A stretch of 64,000 nucleotides of DNA from Symbiodinium kawagutii (GCA_009767595.1 VSDK01000708.1:232277-296276), one strand, 5' to 3'. Positions 32,393-43,290 are shown, numbered from the stretch's first letter. The notes: generated by a model from the sequence alone, not told the origin. A program made the numbers and translations.

Positions 32393-32457
32393 GCAGCAGC
32401 ATCAGCATCATCATCATCATCAGCAGCAGCAGCATCATCATCACCATCATCATCATG
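32356..32457. repeat. CAT/CAG trinucleotide tract
   Basis: CAT units with three blocks of CAG inserted; reads His/Gln on +. Its composition echoes the CAT-then-CAG block at 522-896. Confidence 0.92.
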
Positions 32458-32620
32458 AAGGTGATAGATATATTGCCACTATTGGCAAGGATGAAAACAC
32501 AGAGTTTCTAATGTTGAATTGACGAGATGTATCATCAATCATTTTCAAGTGTAGGGTTTGTTTGCCGTAAGTTGTTTCCCAGAAACTTGGTACAAGAATA
32601 GTTTCCATCATGTATCCATT

Positions 32621-32704
32621 ATGGTTTCTTAAATAGGGAACCCCCAAGATCGTTAGTTAACTACTATATCTGGCTTTTGGGGAGGGTCCTTTTTTGAGAA
32701 ACAG
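32621..32704. mobile_element. Family B element, short
   Basis: ATGGTTTCTTAAATAGGGAA and CCCCCAAG at the left, CTTTTGGGGAGGGTCC and TTTTTTGAGAAAC at the right. Confidence 0.7.
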
Positions 32705-33347
32705 CCACAATGAACAAGTCCTCTTTCCAAGGTTTCTTTCCTTCAAACTGATCCTTATGGGTGGTCAACCATCCACTTGTGGGGACGCTATTGAACCATT
32801 CCCAGGTCTCTCGGATTTGTGCCAGCGTAGCGGGAGATGAACATAAGTAGGAGATCATTTCACAGTCCATTGGCCAGTTTTGATTGATTGCCATAATGAT
32901 CCAGATGAACTGGTTCCACTGTCTAATCGATGCATTTCACTGGTGAAATCAGTCATCAGTTGCGAATGATGAACATCAACCACCAACCATCGATGTTGAG
33001 TATTACAACCCAATCATTCTCCAACAACAATGAACACCGTGAACCGGCTATCAACCAGCGTGAACCAGCTATGCACCCAGACAAGCCACAACTGGAGGAG
33101 GATTTCGATCTTCCAACGATCCATCATTGAACCATCATAAGTAGCCATCATCTAACCACCAACGAACCTGCAATGAACCTGCGCTAAGCACCAATCAACC
33201 ACCGAATTTTCATGAACCATCAACGAACCTCCCGCTAATACTAGTCACCAAGTCACCAATCAACCACCAAATGCCCACTAACCATCAATGAACCTTCAAT
33301 CTTCAACTTATCACCAAGTAGTCATCACCCCGCAACCAGCAGGGCAT

Positions 33348-33442
33348 CCCACGTTGAGTAGCCACCCCTGCGTCGCAGTCACCGCTAAGAGATCGGCACT
33401 GCCAGGACTCCATGAGACAATGCCAAGTGGCCTGCGCCTAAG
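33348..33442 (+). CDS. Weak candidate exon
   Basis: A + frame reads PTLSSHPCVAVTAKRSALPG then LHETMPSGLRL, ending at CCTAAG|GTAGCG. GC-rich island exactly at the switch from AACCATCA- to TGAATGG-type DNA, as the array predicts. CVAVTAKRSALPG is only loosely alveolin-like, the donor would be phase 2, and no phase-0 acceptor was found. Confidence 0.27.
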
Positions 33443-33936
33443 GTAGCGACTGCATGGCGAAGAGGATCTATTTCTTGATGAATGGTCATGCTTAATAAGG
33501 TTGACTATGATGGTCAATAATGGAACTAATTTTTGCTAATGAACAAGGATGATAGCGTATGAAGATGAACATGCTTAATGAAATAGATGGTTGACTATGA
33601 TGTTCAAAAATGGTTGTGAACAACAGTTATTGATTGAATCAAGAACGGTGTTGAGCAATGGTTGAACATTTTGATTTTGGAAGTCTATAATGGTTCTGAA
33701 CCATCAACAGTGGTTGCCAATGCTTACTACATCGTGGGAGTATATAATGGTTATCAATAGATGGTCAATCACTAAGAGTGAATGACGGCCAGCGGCTAGT
33801 GATGGTTGATGATGATTAGTTGATGGTCAGATGATGCTAAGCATAACCACTTCGCCACTGGTGAATTGATGGGGTTACAGCAATGCTGGTCAGCCGAGGA
33901 CCCATTTGATTGAGCCGTGAGCTGTGGAGTCCAGGA

Positions 33937-34029
33937 TTGCTACTGGAAGCATGGCATGGTTCCCTCGTCCTGGAAGCTCCTCCAGTACTTCCTCTCAAAG
34001 CCCCTGCATTGCTAAGCGAGGATAGTGAG
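33937..34029 (+). CDS. Weak candidate exon
   Basis: A + frame reads LLLEAWHGSLVLEAPPVLPL then KAPALLSEDSE, closed at GAG|GGCCTG. The Val/Leu/Glu/Pro pattern (VLEAPPVLPLKAP) is reminiscent of a decayed alveolin repeat. The acceptor is unclear (TCCAG| at 33934 is out of frame). Confidence 0.28.
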
Positions 34030-34193
34030 GGCCTGTGACTGAGTGACTGGTCGCCAGTGATCCCTATCAGCTGCCGGTGATACCAGTGAAGCTGGTGAAG
34101 TTGCACTATTCATCGATGGCGGTTAGCTTCACCCAACAGGCCGCCCAGGTCATGTTGATTAGTACTCCAATGGCCAAGCACTTCTTCTTGGAA

Positions 34194-34302
34194 TGAATGT
34201 TTCTTAAGGCATCGGGGACCCCCAAAAAATGAATGCTTAAGACTATAAATGATTAATGACTTGGATGATTTGGGAGGGTCCCATATTTTGAGAAACCACC
34301 AT
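34194..34302. mobile_element. Family B element
   Basis: GAATGTTTCTTAAGGCATCG and GGGACCCCC at the left; GGGAGGGTCCCATATTTTGA and GAAACCACCAT at the right. Confidence 0.75.
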
Positions 34303-34362
34303 GTTTTCTCGTTGGGATATAGTATTTTTCCAATATCCAGGGCAGCAATTATTGTTGGATAT

Positions 34363-34478
34363 GATTCCCCATGGTTCCAGTCACCGTGAAATCGTCGGTA
34401 ACCCGCTGGTAGAACTACCAGCTAATTGTAACTGGGGTTGGTTACCTACAAAACTTCATAGTAATTGAAAGTCTAGGG
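34363..34478. mobile_element. Degraded family G element
   Basis: Left block TTCCAGTCACCGTGAAATCG and GGTAACCCGCTGG parallels the copy at 22066; the right block GGTTGGTTACCTAC is present but the outer arm is eroded. It ends just before the retrotransposon-like island. Confidence 0.5.
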
Positions 34479-34492
34479 ATCTAGGGACCAGG

Positions 34493-35275
34493 GATTGCTT
34501 CAAGTGGTCCACAGGGAAGCAGTTCCGGCGCATTGCCTCGCACCAGAAGTGGGAGGACCTCACCCAAGCTCCAGAGGCTTGCCAAGTGGCCCGAGCACGA
34601 TGCTGCCTGTGCCGCACCTACGTCACTCGCATGCAGGACCTGACCAAGCACATGAAGCAAAACCATGCCCATCTCTTGGAAGGAGCCCTGCTCCATGCAA
34701 ATCATCTCAATGCCTCCCTGATTCAGGAAGGTCACTGCCAATTTTGCGACGTTGATTACATCAGACGCCACACCTGCCCCATTCTGCTCCAGGCCTCCCT
34801 GATCCACATCAATAGATGGCCAACACCCCAGGAACTGCAGGACCTCCAGCTCCAGTACGATATGTACACTGCCCGGAAGAGTTTGACACAGCACGGGCCC
34901 CTAGCCTCCACATCATGGGATCAACTGCTTTCAGCGGAACCCAGCTCGTGATCTCCTTTCCGGATCGGCCTGTGCTCACTGCGGGGCCGTTTTCACCGAC
35001 TCTGCGGGTGTTCGCCACCACATCATCCACGGCCGCTGCACCAACCATGACCCTTCCTCCCAAGCAGGGGACAGACCAGTGGACCTGACCTGGATGGATC
35101 ACCTCGCCCAGGGTACAATTGACACCTTCCTGCTCACCGATGACTTGCTTCCTCTGTGAACGCAGCTATGACCACACCTCAGAGGATTCCAGTAATAGCC
35201 AGGCAACACAAGCTCGTGACCCAACAAATGTTCAGCTAGTGCAGTCGTATCAGCTAGTGCCACAGAGCCCTGGGT
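34493..35275 (+). mobile_element. Relic of a non-LTR retrotransposon-like zinc-finger region
   Basis: A GC-rich coding island with at least two frameshifts. Frame one (34493-34951) reads KQFRRIASHQKWEDLTQAPE, then a C2H2 finger (CCLCRTYVTRMQDLTKHMKQ, cysteines then H-x4-H) and a second C/H cluster (CQFCDVDYIRRHTCPILLQ). Frame two (34941-35158) carries CAHCGAVFTDSAGVRHHIIH, another C2H2 finger. Frame three (35140-35273) has CFLCERSYDH. From memory, such finger clusters stand in the C-terminal part of LINE-type polyproteins in dinoflagellates. No reverse-transcriptase motif lies in the window, so this is a 3' fragment. Family assignment is inference; the fingers themselves are plain. Confidence 0.65.
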
Positions 35276-36385
35276 AACCGGCCGTGATGAAACGCATGGG
35301 ATCTCTACTATCTAGTACACTCTTGCCAGAGAGAAACTTATCATCAGTTTGGTAATCATCATGATGGATGGCCATCCATCTATGGTTTGCTTGGCTTAGA
35401 AAGTGTTTCAGATGCTTAAGGGTCCACGATTTGTGCCAGTTGCATACAATGGAATCATGCCACATCTCTTGATACTGAGGTCATTCGAGAGAAACCTGAA
35501 ATTCATGAACGAGAAAAGGTGGTTGAGGCCGGAGATTGCAAGCTGCAAGCTGCAAAGCATGCGAAACATCTCATAGTCCCAGGAGCATTGTGACTCACCT
35601 TGGCCAAAAGGAATCCCATCAGTTATGTGATTCACTGGTTGGTGGTGAATGGTTGCCACCAATGGTTGATAATAGGGATTGATAACATAATGGTTAATTA
35701 AACAATGTACTAGTTGGTGGTTTATTGTAATGATTTTTGTTTCCCCACATGTATTTCCAAATAGTTGGCTGGTTGACGTGCATATTTTTTTTATCAAATG
35801 GTTCAACCACTAACCAGCTATGGTGACTAGACTCAGCAACCAGGAACATTTCACTTGTTGAGAGATGCTAGAGGCCAACAATCCCATGTTGTATCGATCG
35901 CTACTTGCCAGTATCAATCACGCGACTAGGGCTATCACAACCATCAGTTCGAACCGTCATGAGGCATCCTATGTCATCCTCAACCATCAGTAACAATCAA
36001 TAAACGTATCAACCCAACAATCAATCAGCAATAATCCTTCAAACAATCATTACTTAACCATCATTCAACCGGTATTAAGCACCATTAAGAGATCTTCGTT
36101 CAACCATTCCTTTTCCTTGGACTCACACGGTCGCTTGCCACCTTTTTGCCAAAAGCAACGCTGAGGACATCTCAGCAAATGATCCATCATGGTAGTTGGT
36201 TTCATTGTCATTCCGCATCCACTAATCTCCGAGAAAAAACACATCAACCAGACCTTCAACCCAAACTTCAACCAGAACAGACTTCATCAAAAACTTCAAC
36301 CAGGACTTCCTTCAATCGACTTCACCGTTTCACCCGGCTTCAATTGGCCTTCAACCGCCTCCGCCGCCGCAGTACCACCTGTCAG

Positions 36386-36421
36386 GTGCCTCAGATCTCG
36401 CTGTCTGAGAACATGGTGGAG
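36386..36421 (+). CDS. Alveolin exon (12 codons)
   Basis: CTGTCAG|GTG opens VPQISLSENMVE, 36 nt, phase 0, closed at GAG|GCCCCG as a GC donor. It has the same length and layout as the exon at 40223 (IPVSLVHEKIVE) and 7495. If the donor is not used, GTGGGA at 36427 would be a GT donor in phase 2. The frame stays open 5' of the acceptor. Strong polarity of flanks: CATCA/CTTCAACC DNA before, GGTTGATGGTTGG DNA right after. Confidence 0.68.
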
Positions 36422-36484
36422 GCCCCGTGGGAAGGAATGAAGCGGTCCAGGAGGTGTTGGGAGTGGTGGAGGCAAGGTGGTTGG

Positions 36485-36665
36485 TGAGGGCTGGTGGTCG
36501 GTTGATGGTTGGTTCATGCTTGGTTTGTGAGTGGTTTATGATTGGTTCATGGTTGGTTCATGCTTGGTTTGTGAATGGTTTATGATTGGTTCATGATGGG
36601 TTCATGGTTGGTTGATGGTTGGTTCATGATGGATTCATGATTGGTTGATGGTTGGTAAATGACGT
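36485..36665. repeat. GGTTCATGATTGGTTGATGG repeat run
   Basis: About ten units of GGTTSATGRTTGGTT-type sequence in direct orientation. It shows the TGATGGTT intron DNA in its most homogeneous form, immediately downstream of an exon. Confidence 0.8.
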
Positions 36666-37080
36666 TTCAATGCTAGTTACCTGGTGATTAAACGGTGGGT
36701 ATTGGCTGGTTACTGGTTACTCTTCAGACAATGATGCCTAATGAGAGATGGAATGGACTTTGATGGTGAATTGATGGTTGATAGTGGTGAAGCTGATGGA
36801 AAGTGATGGTAAGCAATTCGTTGATGTTTTAGCCGTGATAATGCGCAATGAAAATTGATCATGATTGAAACTGATAGTGAGTGATGCTGATGGGTGATGG
36901 CGGTTGATTGATGGTTGATTGATGCTTCATTTATGGTTAATTGCTGAAGGGAAGGGAACTGGGAATGGATTGTTATAGCAACTGGTAAACAAAACGTGAC
37001 CTGATCAACCCACAATGAACAAGGTGAAATTATTTGAATGATGATTTTTTTGATCCATGTTTTTTGATGGTGTTTATGAT

Positions 37081-37180
37081 TGAACTCTTATACGGATGCT
37101 CAATGATTGAGTGTGTTACTGGCTAATGATTGAGCTCTTATACGGATGCTCAATGATTGAGTGTGTTACTGGCTAATGAT
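37081..37180. repeat. 50-bp tandem duplication
   Basis: Two head-to-tail copies of a 50-bp unit beginning TGARCTCTTATACGGATGCT, differing by one base. The near identity suggests recent duplication. Confidence 0.95.
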
Positions 37181-37523
37181 TAAGGTATGATAGAGATGGT
37201 CAATTATTTCGTTGCCATAGGTTCATGATTGAGTTGCTCAAGAGATGTAGTTAGTTGTGTGAATGATGGTCAACTAGCTGATCGTCCTCCTGTGAAATCA
37301 ACAAACACTAAATTGTTTGCCTTGTGAATATGGCCCGTTGCGGTTTATCCATTTTGTTGGGAATACTTTCCCAAAAGTGGTTGAAGGCAGAAAATACGAC
37401 AATTGGCAATTGGTTGTTGGCAGCCAACCGTGATGAAGGATCATGGTTCCTTATTGTTATCTGGTTCTCAACAATAGCGAATAAGAAAATGCCCAGATTG
37501 TCAAGTCCAATTGCTAGGTGCTG

Positions 37524-37636
37524 GGGTACACTCTGGCAAACTAACCTGGAAGCTATAAATCTCTAGTTTTTTCAGGTAAACCATCAACAAATTGTGGAAT
37601 TTCCATGCAACTGGGCCAATTTGCCAGAGAGTACGA
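37524..37636. mobile_element. Family E-like element
   Basis: GGTACACTCTGGCAAACTAA at the left and CCAATTTGCCAGAGAGTACG at the right; inverted arms CTCTGGCAAA/TTTGCCAGAG. Confidence 0.68.
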
Positions 37637-37755
37637 CACCATAATTCTTCAGCTATCACCCCGCCCAAGCAGCAAAGGCTTGGCCAAACAGCATAATGCA
37701 CCAGCTGACTTGTAGAGCCAAGGCCAAGAATTCCCTTGCGGTAAGATTTCCAGCG

Positions 37756-37845
37756 TCAGAGATCAGCACTCCGGAGAAGATGTTCTCTGATGTCAGATCA
37801 CTCATGAGCACTCAGCTCACTTGGGCATTCAGAGATGAACCGCAG
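37756..37845 (+). CDS. Weak candidate alveolin-like exon
   Basis: After TTTCCAG|CG the frame reads SEISTPEKMFSDVRSLMSTQ then LTWAFRDEPQ. SEISTPEKMFSDV aligns loosely with alveolin VEI..xEKIVEV. The acceptor is not phase 0 and the end is arbitrary (CAG followed by ACTACC). The flanking frame is open from 37696 to 37899. Confidence 0.28.
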
Positions 37846-37867
37846 ACTACCATGGTGGTGAACTCGG

Positions 37868-38056
37868 GTTATCCCTATCCGTACCTTTATAACTGGTAGA
37901 TCAGTTCCGCTTTCTACCAGCTTGTTGTGACTGGGGTTGGTTGAATATAATACTGGTTGGTGGCTTCAGACTTGATTTTCCTTAGTCATTGCTCTAACAA
38001 ATAGTTGGTTGAAAACACCAAGCAGAATAATAGCAACTGGAAGGGTAGGGTATGGT
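37868..38056. mobile_element. Diverged family G element
   Basis: Left end GTTATCCCTATCCGTACC, right end GCAACTGGAAGGGTAGGG; inner CTACCAGCTTG and GACTGGGGTTGGTT blocks as in the copy at 34363. A family D element follows without a gap. Confidence 0.5.
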
Positions 38057-38058
38057 TA

Positions 38059-38170
38059 CTGGGTGGATTACAGCTATGAACTTAGTTTTTTAGCTTTTTT
38101 GGGACATGATTGATTTACCATATAATCACTAAAAGTTAGACTTTTAGCAAGGGATCTAACAGCCACCAAG
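38059..38170. mobile_element. Family D element
   Basis: CTGGGTGGATTACAGCTATG at the left, GGGATCTAACAGCCACCAAG at the right. More than 90% identical by eye to the copy at 2209. It ends 14 bp before the exon at 38185. Confidence 0.8.
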
Positions 38171-38184
38171 GTTAGACATGCCAG

Positions 38185-38319
38185 GTTCATAGCTGTTTAC
38201 CTTTGCACTTTGGAAGCAAAGTCACCTGGCACCTTCCTACTGGCAGATGGGTTCCCCGCATTTGCGTACCACTGGACGCCCGCAGCGTGCTCCAAGAACA
38301 CCACGAGTGCTGCGTACAG
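38185..38319 (+). CDS. Candidate alveolin-like exon (45 codons)
   Basis: ATGCCAG|GTT opens VHSCLPLHFGSKVTWHLPTG, then RWVPRICVPLDARSVLQEHH and ECCVQ in phase 0. RWVPRICVPLDARSVLQEHHE has two VP repeats with alveolin spacing. It ends at CAG followed by GGTGTAAG; the likely donor is either this CAG or GTGTAAG one base later. A stop (TGA) comes about 20 codons past this point. Confidence 0.5.
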
Positions 38320-39376
38320 GGTGTAAGAAGATTGCGTGTAATGCCGGGCCAATGGCGAGCACCATGATTCGCTTTCTGGAAGTGATGGCCGGAGCATTGC
38401 TTGCTATGACGCCCAGCGTTCTTCAGACTTCCGTGCCTTGGCCATTGTCACGCTTGAGACTTCTGTGCCAAAGGCTTACAGCTGTGACCAGTCTATGCCA
38501 ATCCCATGCCAATCCTATGTTAATCTCATCTTTGTTGAAAACGCCATCAACCATCATCACGGCACCACGCAAGAAATGAAACCATACTGATACTCTTAAG
38601 CCCTTGCTCAATTTCTATTGGACCACCCTGCTTTGGATTCACCACCATGAGTAAACCATAGTTGCTTCTGTTCGACGGTTGGAGCCTGCGGTTTGGCAAT
38701 GGTCTGTACCTAATAGTAGATAATATTAGAATTTCAACCCATTCTGCTTATGCAGGTGATACCATAATGAATAGTATCCCATGTTAGACGCGATGTTCTC
38801 GCTATGTTGGCCGTATCTTGCCTCCTCTCTGTTTTGCAACGTGCCCGGCCACATTTCAGGCATCCCTGACCTCCCTTGCGGGTTGTCGGCCAGCATTGGT
38901 ACCAGCTATTTCCCGTAGTTCTCCCTAGGGACAATGACCCAAGTCACTGAACCAAGGTGAACCAGGTGTGAGCACTGACCATCACTGACTGAAAAGGAAA
39001 CTTTCCTATCACCAACCATCATATTGGTGGTTGGTTACTAGGCGGCTTATGGTTGGTGAATAGCCTCATAAACCATCATGTACCGTTTTCGACATTTTCG
39101 ACATGTCGTGCCTAGATAGAATCGAATGAACTACTGAAAGCATCATGAACCAGCTAAGTACTCACCAACCATTTAGTCAGGGAATGAACCCTCACTAATC
39201 ACCTTCATTGAACCATTCTCATCCAATAGTCACCATCAAAATGAACCAAATGAACCCTGATTGTCCATGTCACTCAATCTAACCAGCCAACTAATTCATC
39301 CAATCAGCTGTTCATTGCCCAATCATTCACCAATTATCAACCAATCATTAACCAAACGAAGTATTTCCCAACTGAC

Positions 39377-39507
39377 TACAGAGTGGTACCCCCCAGTTTG
39401 TTGACTTAAGGTTAGTTCTGGTAATTACAAGTTAGGGAAGAGATGACTGAATGGTGGGTTGTAAACTTAAACCAACGGATCTAGCCAGGGCGGGGGACCA
39501 CTCTGTA
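39377..39507. mobile_element. Family A' element
   Basis: TACAGAGTGGTACCCCCCAG at the left, CGGGGGACCACTCTGTA at the right. Perfect outer 10-bp arms; flanked by C/A rather than an obvious duplication beyond TA. Confidence 0.85.
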
Positions 39508-39559
39508 ATTAATGGAGCTGGCTTTTACCTTCCCATATACCTGTACCAATCAATTACAA

Positions 39560-39865
39560 ACCAGTATTCATCCTTATAACAATGATTAGTTTTATCCCAC
39601 CACTATTGTTAATTTAAGGGCACTAAATAATAAAGTATTAGTTACGATGCTGGATGAATCTTTATAACAATTGTTAATCAGAGTACTAAACATTACTCAT
39701 CCTTTTCATTTTTGACCTCAGATTCTCCTTTGATTATTCATCCTTATGATAACGATTGTTAATTGCAGTGCTGGATGAATCCACATTATTCATCCTTATC
39801 ATTATGAATCCTTTGTATTCATAATGCATGATATTATTCATCCTTATAATCGTTAACCACATATA
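39560..39865. repeat. Degenerate ATTCATCCTTAT repeat
   Basis: Six irregular copies of TTATTCATCCTTATAACRAT-type sequence in very AT-rich DNA. Confidence 0.6.
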
Positions 39866-40222
39866 CTCTTTTAGTTAATTAACCTCGTAACAATTGCTAA
39901 TCCATTCCCATGATTTTTTTTTTATAGTTGAATATTCATGAATCATTAATCATTGATTATACATTATAGTTATCAATCATTGATTATGTAATTCCCTCCA
40001 AATGTATAATTAAATCATTATTATTCCCACAGAATGGATGGTTGTCATATTATGAATCATTATTATGGATGATGATTTCATGAATCATTAATTGATTAAT
40101 ATGTTTTTATAGTCATAATTCATGAATCATTAATTATTGATTAACATTGAATTGGATGATGATTTCCACCACTCTGCAATTCCTCCAGACAACCATCCAT
40201 TCCCATCATCCCGTTGCCACAG

Positions 40223-40258
40223 ATCCCGGTGTCCTTAGTCCACGAGAAGATCGTCGAG
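40223..40258 (+). CDS. Alveolin exon (12 codons)
   Basis: GTTGCCACAG|ATC with a pyrimidine-rich approach opens IPVSLVHEKIVE, closed at GAG|GCCTCG. In this frame TAG follows two codons later, so the exon must end here or within five bases. Joined to the next module it reads HEKIVE-VPQVQVIEIV, textbook alveolin. GTAGCG at 40264 is the rival GT donor but breaks the frame (phase 2). Confidence 0.75.
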
Positions 40259-41391
40259 GCCTCGTAGCGGTTGAACAGCACAGATGGGTCAGGTTGCGGG
40301 TCCAATCCCAGGGGTTTCGTGCTATCAGATGTGGTTATTGATGGCTAAACGATGGTTGATGTTGGTGGTTCATGAATGTATCACCAGGTTGTTGTTGGTT
40401 GATGTTGGTGCTTGATGTTGGTGATTAATGAATGTAGTAGATGGTAATTCCAAGGGTTTTTTATCGCTCTTTGATGTGGTTTAATGTTACTAAAGTGCGG
40501 TTATAAACATCTTCTATAAAGGTTTGATGGTATTGGATGGTTAATGGATATATCTTAGACAGCACGGTTGTTGAAGGTTGAATGAAAGAGTGATAAGGCG
40601 AGTAGACATTAATAGATTGCTTCCAATGGTTAATAGGTTATTTATGGTTAGTTTAATTCAGCAACATCAATTAACACTTGAAGGCTGAATACCATTGGGG
40701 TGGTAAAACCTACCCTTTTTAGGGGCCCTTGGTTGCTTATGGTAACCATGATTAGTTTTCCACCAAAGGCATCAGACACCAGTAGTTTCACCGCTAGCCC
40801 ATGAATCACCACACTATGACCTGCTTGGCGGTTAGGAACCATCCCAAAATATGTGGTTCAATGAGGCAATCAACCCCAGGCATGCTTGAACATCAAAAAT
40901 GTTAGAATAGAAACCACAGGCCAGTGAGACTACACATTGCGAATGTTCTTTATCAATGGTAGACCTCGTGGGTAACTGCCCGGCAAACCATCACGCGTCA
41001 TTAGCCACTATTCTTTTTTAGCCCATGAACAACCGGCGTTATTGATCCTGGTTGGTTTGGCCAGTAACAACCATTAGTTTGACCAATAAACCACTAGCCA
41101 AACCAATTTAACAAACCACTAGTTCAGTAAAAATCACAAATTGAAGCCGCTAACCAATAAACCGCTAGTTCAGCCTGTTAAAGACTTGCACTGGGTAGTT
41201 AAACCACTTGGCAGTGGGTCAAAACCCTGTACCCCTGGTTCCCCTATCATTAACCATTGTTTTCGTTCTTATTGGTTGGTGACTATCCCCCAATATGGTT
41301 GGTTAATGTTGACCCATAGCCACTTGACCTTAGCCGTTTCAGCACCCAACAACCAGCGATGTTGTTACGCACCTGCCATCGCGCCTCGCAG
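40259..41391. other. Intron (about 1.1 kb)
   Basis: Starts in TGATGG-type DNA (GATGGTTGATGTTGGTGG) and ends in AACCACTAG-type DNA. It contains a half element of family H/Q type near 40705 (CCTACCCTTTTTAGGGGCCC) and the family C copy at 41210. Confidence 0.5.
41210..41321. mobile_element. Family C element
   Basis: GGCAGTGGGTCAAAACCCTG at the left, GGTTAATGTTGACCCATAGCC-type right end. Ends 70 bp before an exon. Confidence 0.82.
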
Positions 41392-41436
41392 GTGCCTCAA
41401 GTTCAAGTCATCGAGATCGTGAAGCAGCAGCCGCAG
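41392..41436 (+). CDS. Alveolin exon (15 codons)
   Basis: CGCCTCGCAG|GTG opens VPQVQVIEIVKQQPQ, phase 0, closed at CAG|GCCCCA. The V-P-Q-V-Q-V-I-E core is a canonical alveolin repeat. A perfect GT donor, GTGAGT, lies 8 bp on at 41445; using it would add APR but leave phase 2, which does not fit the phase-0 start of every following module. Which donor is used is open. Confidence 0.8.
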
Positions 41437-43117
41437 GCCCCACGGTGAGTCGTTTCAGCTTCGTGGGGCGGCTGGGGATGGCAACCAAACAACCAATCAT
41501 TAACCATCCTTGATTAACAAGGGGTTAACATGTTGGTTAACAAGAGGTTAACAAGGGGTTATCCATCATTTGTTGGTTGGCATGTTGGTTAACCTTGTTT
41601 GGTTGTGGGGTTGACGCCACAAGTTGGTTAACCTTGGTTGGTAGTCGGCGACATTTTTCCCTAGTAATCAATCATGTTAATTAATGGCTGATTTCAGTAA
41701 TCAATAATCATTTGTTAACATGGCTAGGGGATGTTAATCAATTACTAGTTTTCAAGATGTTTCCCTAGCAATTCATGCTTAACAAATGATTGGTTGACTA
41801 TTTTTCTTCAAAGGGGTTGAAACCAACAACAAGATATTGGTTGATAATGGCTGGTTTCAAACAGGGGATGGTTATGTGAATAAGATATCTGGCTGGTGGT
41901 TTCGAATATGTTTTTTTCTCCATTGATTGTTGAAAAATGGTTGGTTGACTGATATTTTTCAAGGGGGTTGAAACCAACAACGAGATATTGGTTGATCATG
42001 GATGGTTTCAAGTAGGGGATGGTGAAGTCAGTAAGGTGAATGACATACGATGAAGGTTTATTGTGGGTGTTAATGATAGCTGGTGCCTTGGCAGGCAATA
42101 ATAGAAGGCTAACCATTGGTCAATCAAATAAATTTAATCGTTCATAGCGACAATGAATAGTGGTTCATTCTCAAGCGATTCTGTGGGTAGCCACAAACAT
42201 GTGTCGCGGTTCTATCAATGATGATCGAAGCATTAAGCCTTATTTATTTCCTATCACGCAAAAGCATAATTATCCATTGCTGGACCGTTACTTGGCAATT
42301 ATCAAGTATTGTCAGTTAAATTAGTAATTACTTCCCGTTCACAAACCAAAGCCCAACCATTGTGAAAGCGCCGTTTGAAAAATGATCACACTAAATTTTG
42401 ATGCATAGGCATGTTGCCGAAGCATTGTTAAACCACTTACTCATCCAATATTTGCCAATTGGCTCACCATTGTAAAACCGCGATTTTACATTAATCAACC
42501 ATGAGCCAACGGTTGTTAAACCCATTTACTAACCACTGTTAATGTTGGACCGTAATAATGGTTCACGTTTTTGTCAGTCTTGAACCATTTGCCTAATCAT
42601 TTTTTATATGTAATGTTAATAGGTTATCCTGATTTAATATGCCACTAAACCATTCACAAATTCATTGTCAGTGTTCAGTTTCATTCATAAAAGTATTCTC
42701 GGTCATCCTCATCCATGTTTTAAGCATCATCTACTAAACCATAGTTTAAATCATCACATTTGAATGGTAACCATCACTTGAAAAATGGTAACCATTTAAA
42801 CCATTCTTTTGCCACAATTGTTGGCTGTGGGTCAAAAACCCGTACCCCTGATTCCCCATCATTAACCAGGCTGTTTTCCCTATCATTGTTGATTGTCATC
42901 CCTAGAAAATTGGTTGGTTAACTGCTCGACCCATAGCCTGTTCACCTAATTCACCTAATCCATTGGCTCACTTGAATGGTATCCATCACTTGAAAATGAA
43001 TGGTACCACTTGACAATGGTAACCATTTAAACCATTCTTTTGCCACATTTTTTCACCATTTTTTGAGAGATTTTAAGGGTCATACCTTGAAGCCAACTTG
43101 CTGCCCCACCGCCACAG
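41437..43117. other. Intron (about 1.7 kb)
   Basis: TTGGTTAAC/GGTTGAAACC-type DNA at first, including two near copies of a GGGGTTGAAACCAACAACRA segment (41815 and 41970), then AACCATT-type DNA (42340-42790) and a family C element. The two segment copies are about 155 bp apart. Confidence 0.5.
42823..42938. mobile_element. Family C element
   Basis: GGCTGTGGGTCAAAAACCCG at the left, ACTGCTCGACCCATAGCC at the right. Confidence 0.8.
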
Positions 43118-43144
43118 GTGCAGTATCAGGAGAGGATCGTGCAG
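43118..43144 (+). CDS. Alveolin micro-exon (9 codons)
   Basis: CGCCACAG|GTG opens VQYQERIVQ, closed at CAG|GCAAGC, which is the known consensus for GC donors. 27 nt, phase 0. The peptide is the second half of an alveolin repeat. GTGGCG at 43169 is an in-phase GT alternative giving 17 codons (adding ASRFCWRR). Confidence 0.68.
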
Positions 43145-43290
43145 GCAAGCAGATTTTGCTGGAGACGGGTGGCGCTGGCGAAATCATGGGGTACGATGGT
43201 TGGTAATCTGGATGGCGAAACCAGGCACTACCAATTTCATGGGGGATAATAACCAACAAAAACAGGAAAAACAGTGGTTATAGCTACTAC

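Larger units (their letters stand above)
30313..36385. other. Very long intron-like stretch with relics
   Basis: TGATGG-type DNA (30330-31400), a coding relic (31706), elements at 32138, 32621 and 34194, a CAT/CAG tract (32356), AACCATCAATC-type DNA (32930-33310), two weak modules (33348, 33937), TGATGG-type DNA (33480-33840), the retrotransposon-like island (34493), then AACCATCA-type DNA from 35930 to the module at 36386. Confidence 0.42.
36422..40222. other. Long intron-like stretch with weaker modules
   Basis: TGATGG/GGTTCATG-type DNA to about 37300 with two tandem repeats, an open frame at 37324-37566 that partly overlaps a family E element, modules at 37756 (weak) and 38185, elements at 37868 and 38059, AACCATCA-type DNA (39000-39360), a family A' element (39377) and very AT-rich ATTCATCC repeats to 40190. 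Confidence 0.42.

Noticed and set aside
37324-37566. 80-codon plus frame ending in a TAG
   Set aside because: Its last third is the arm of a family E element, and the rest has no motif.
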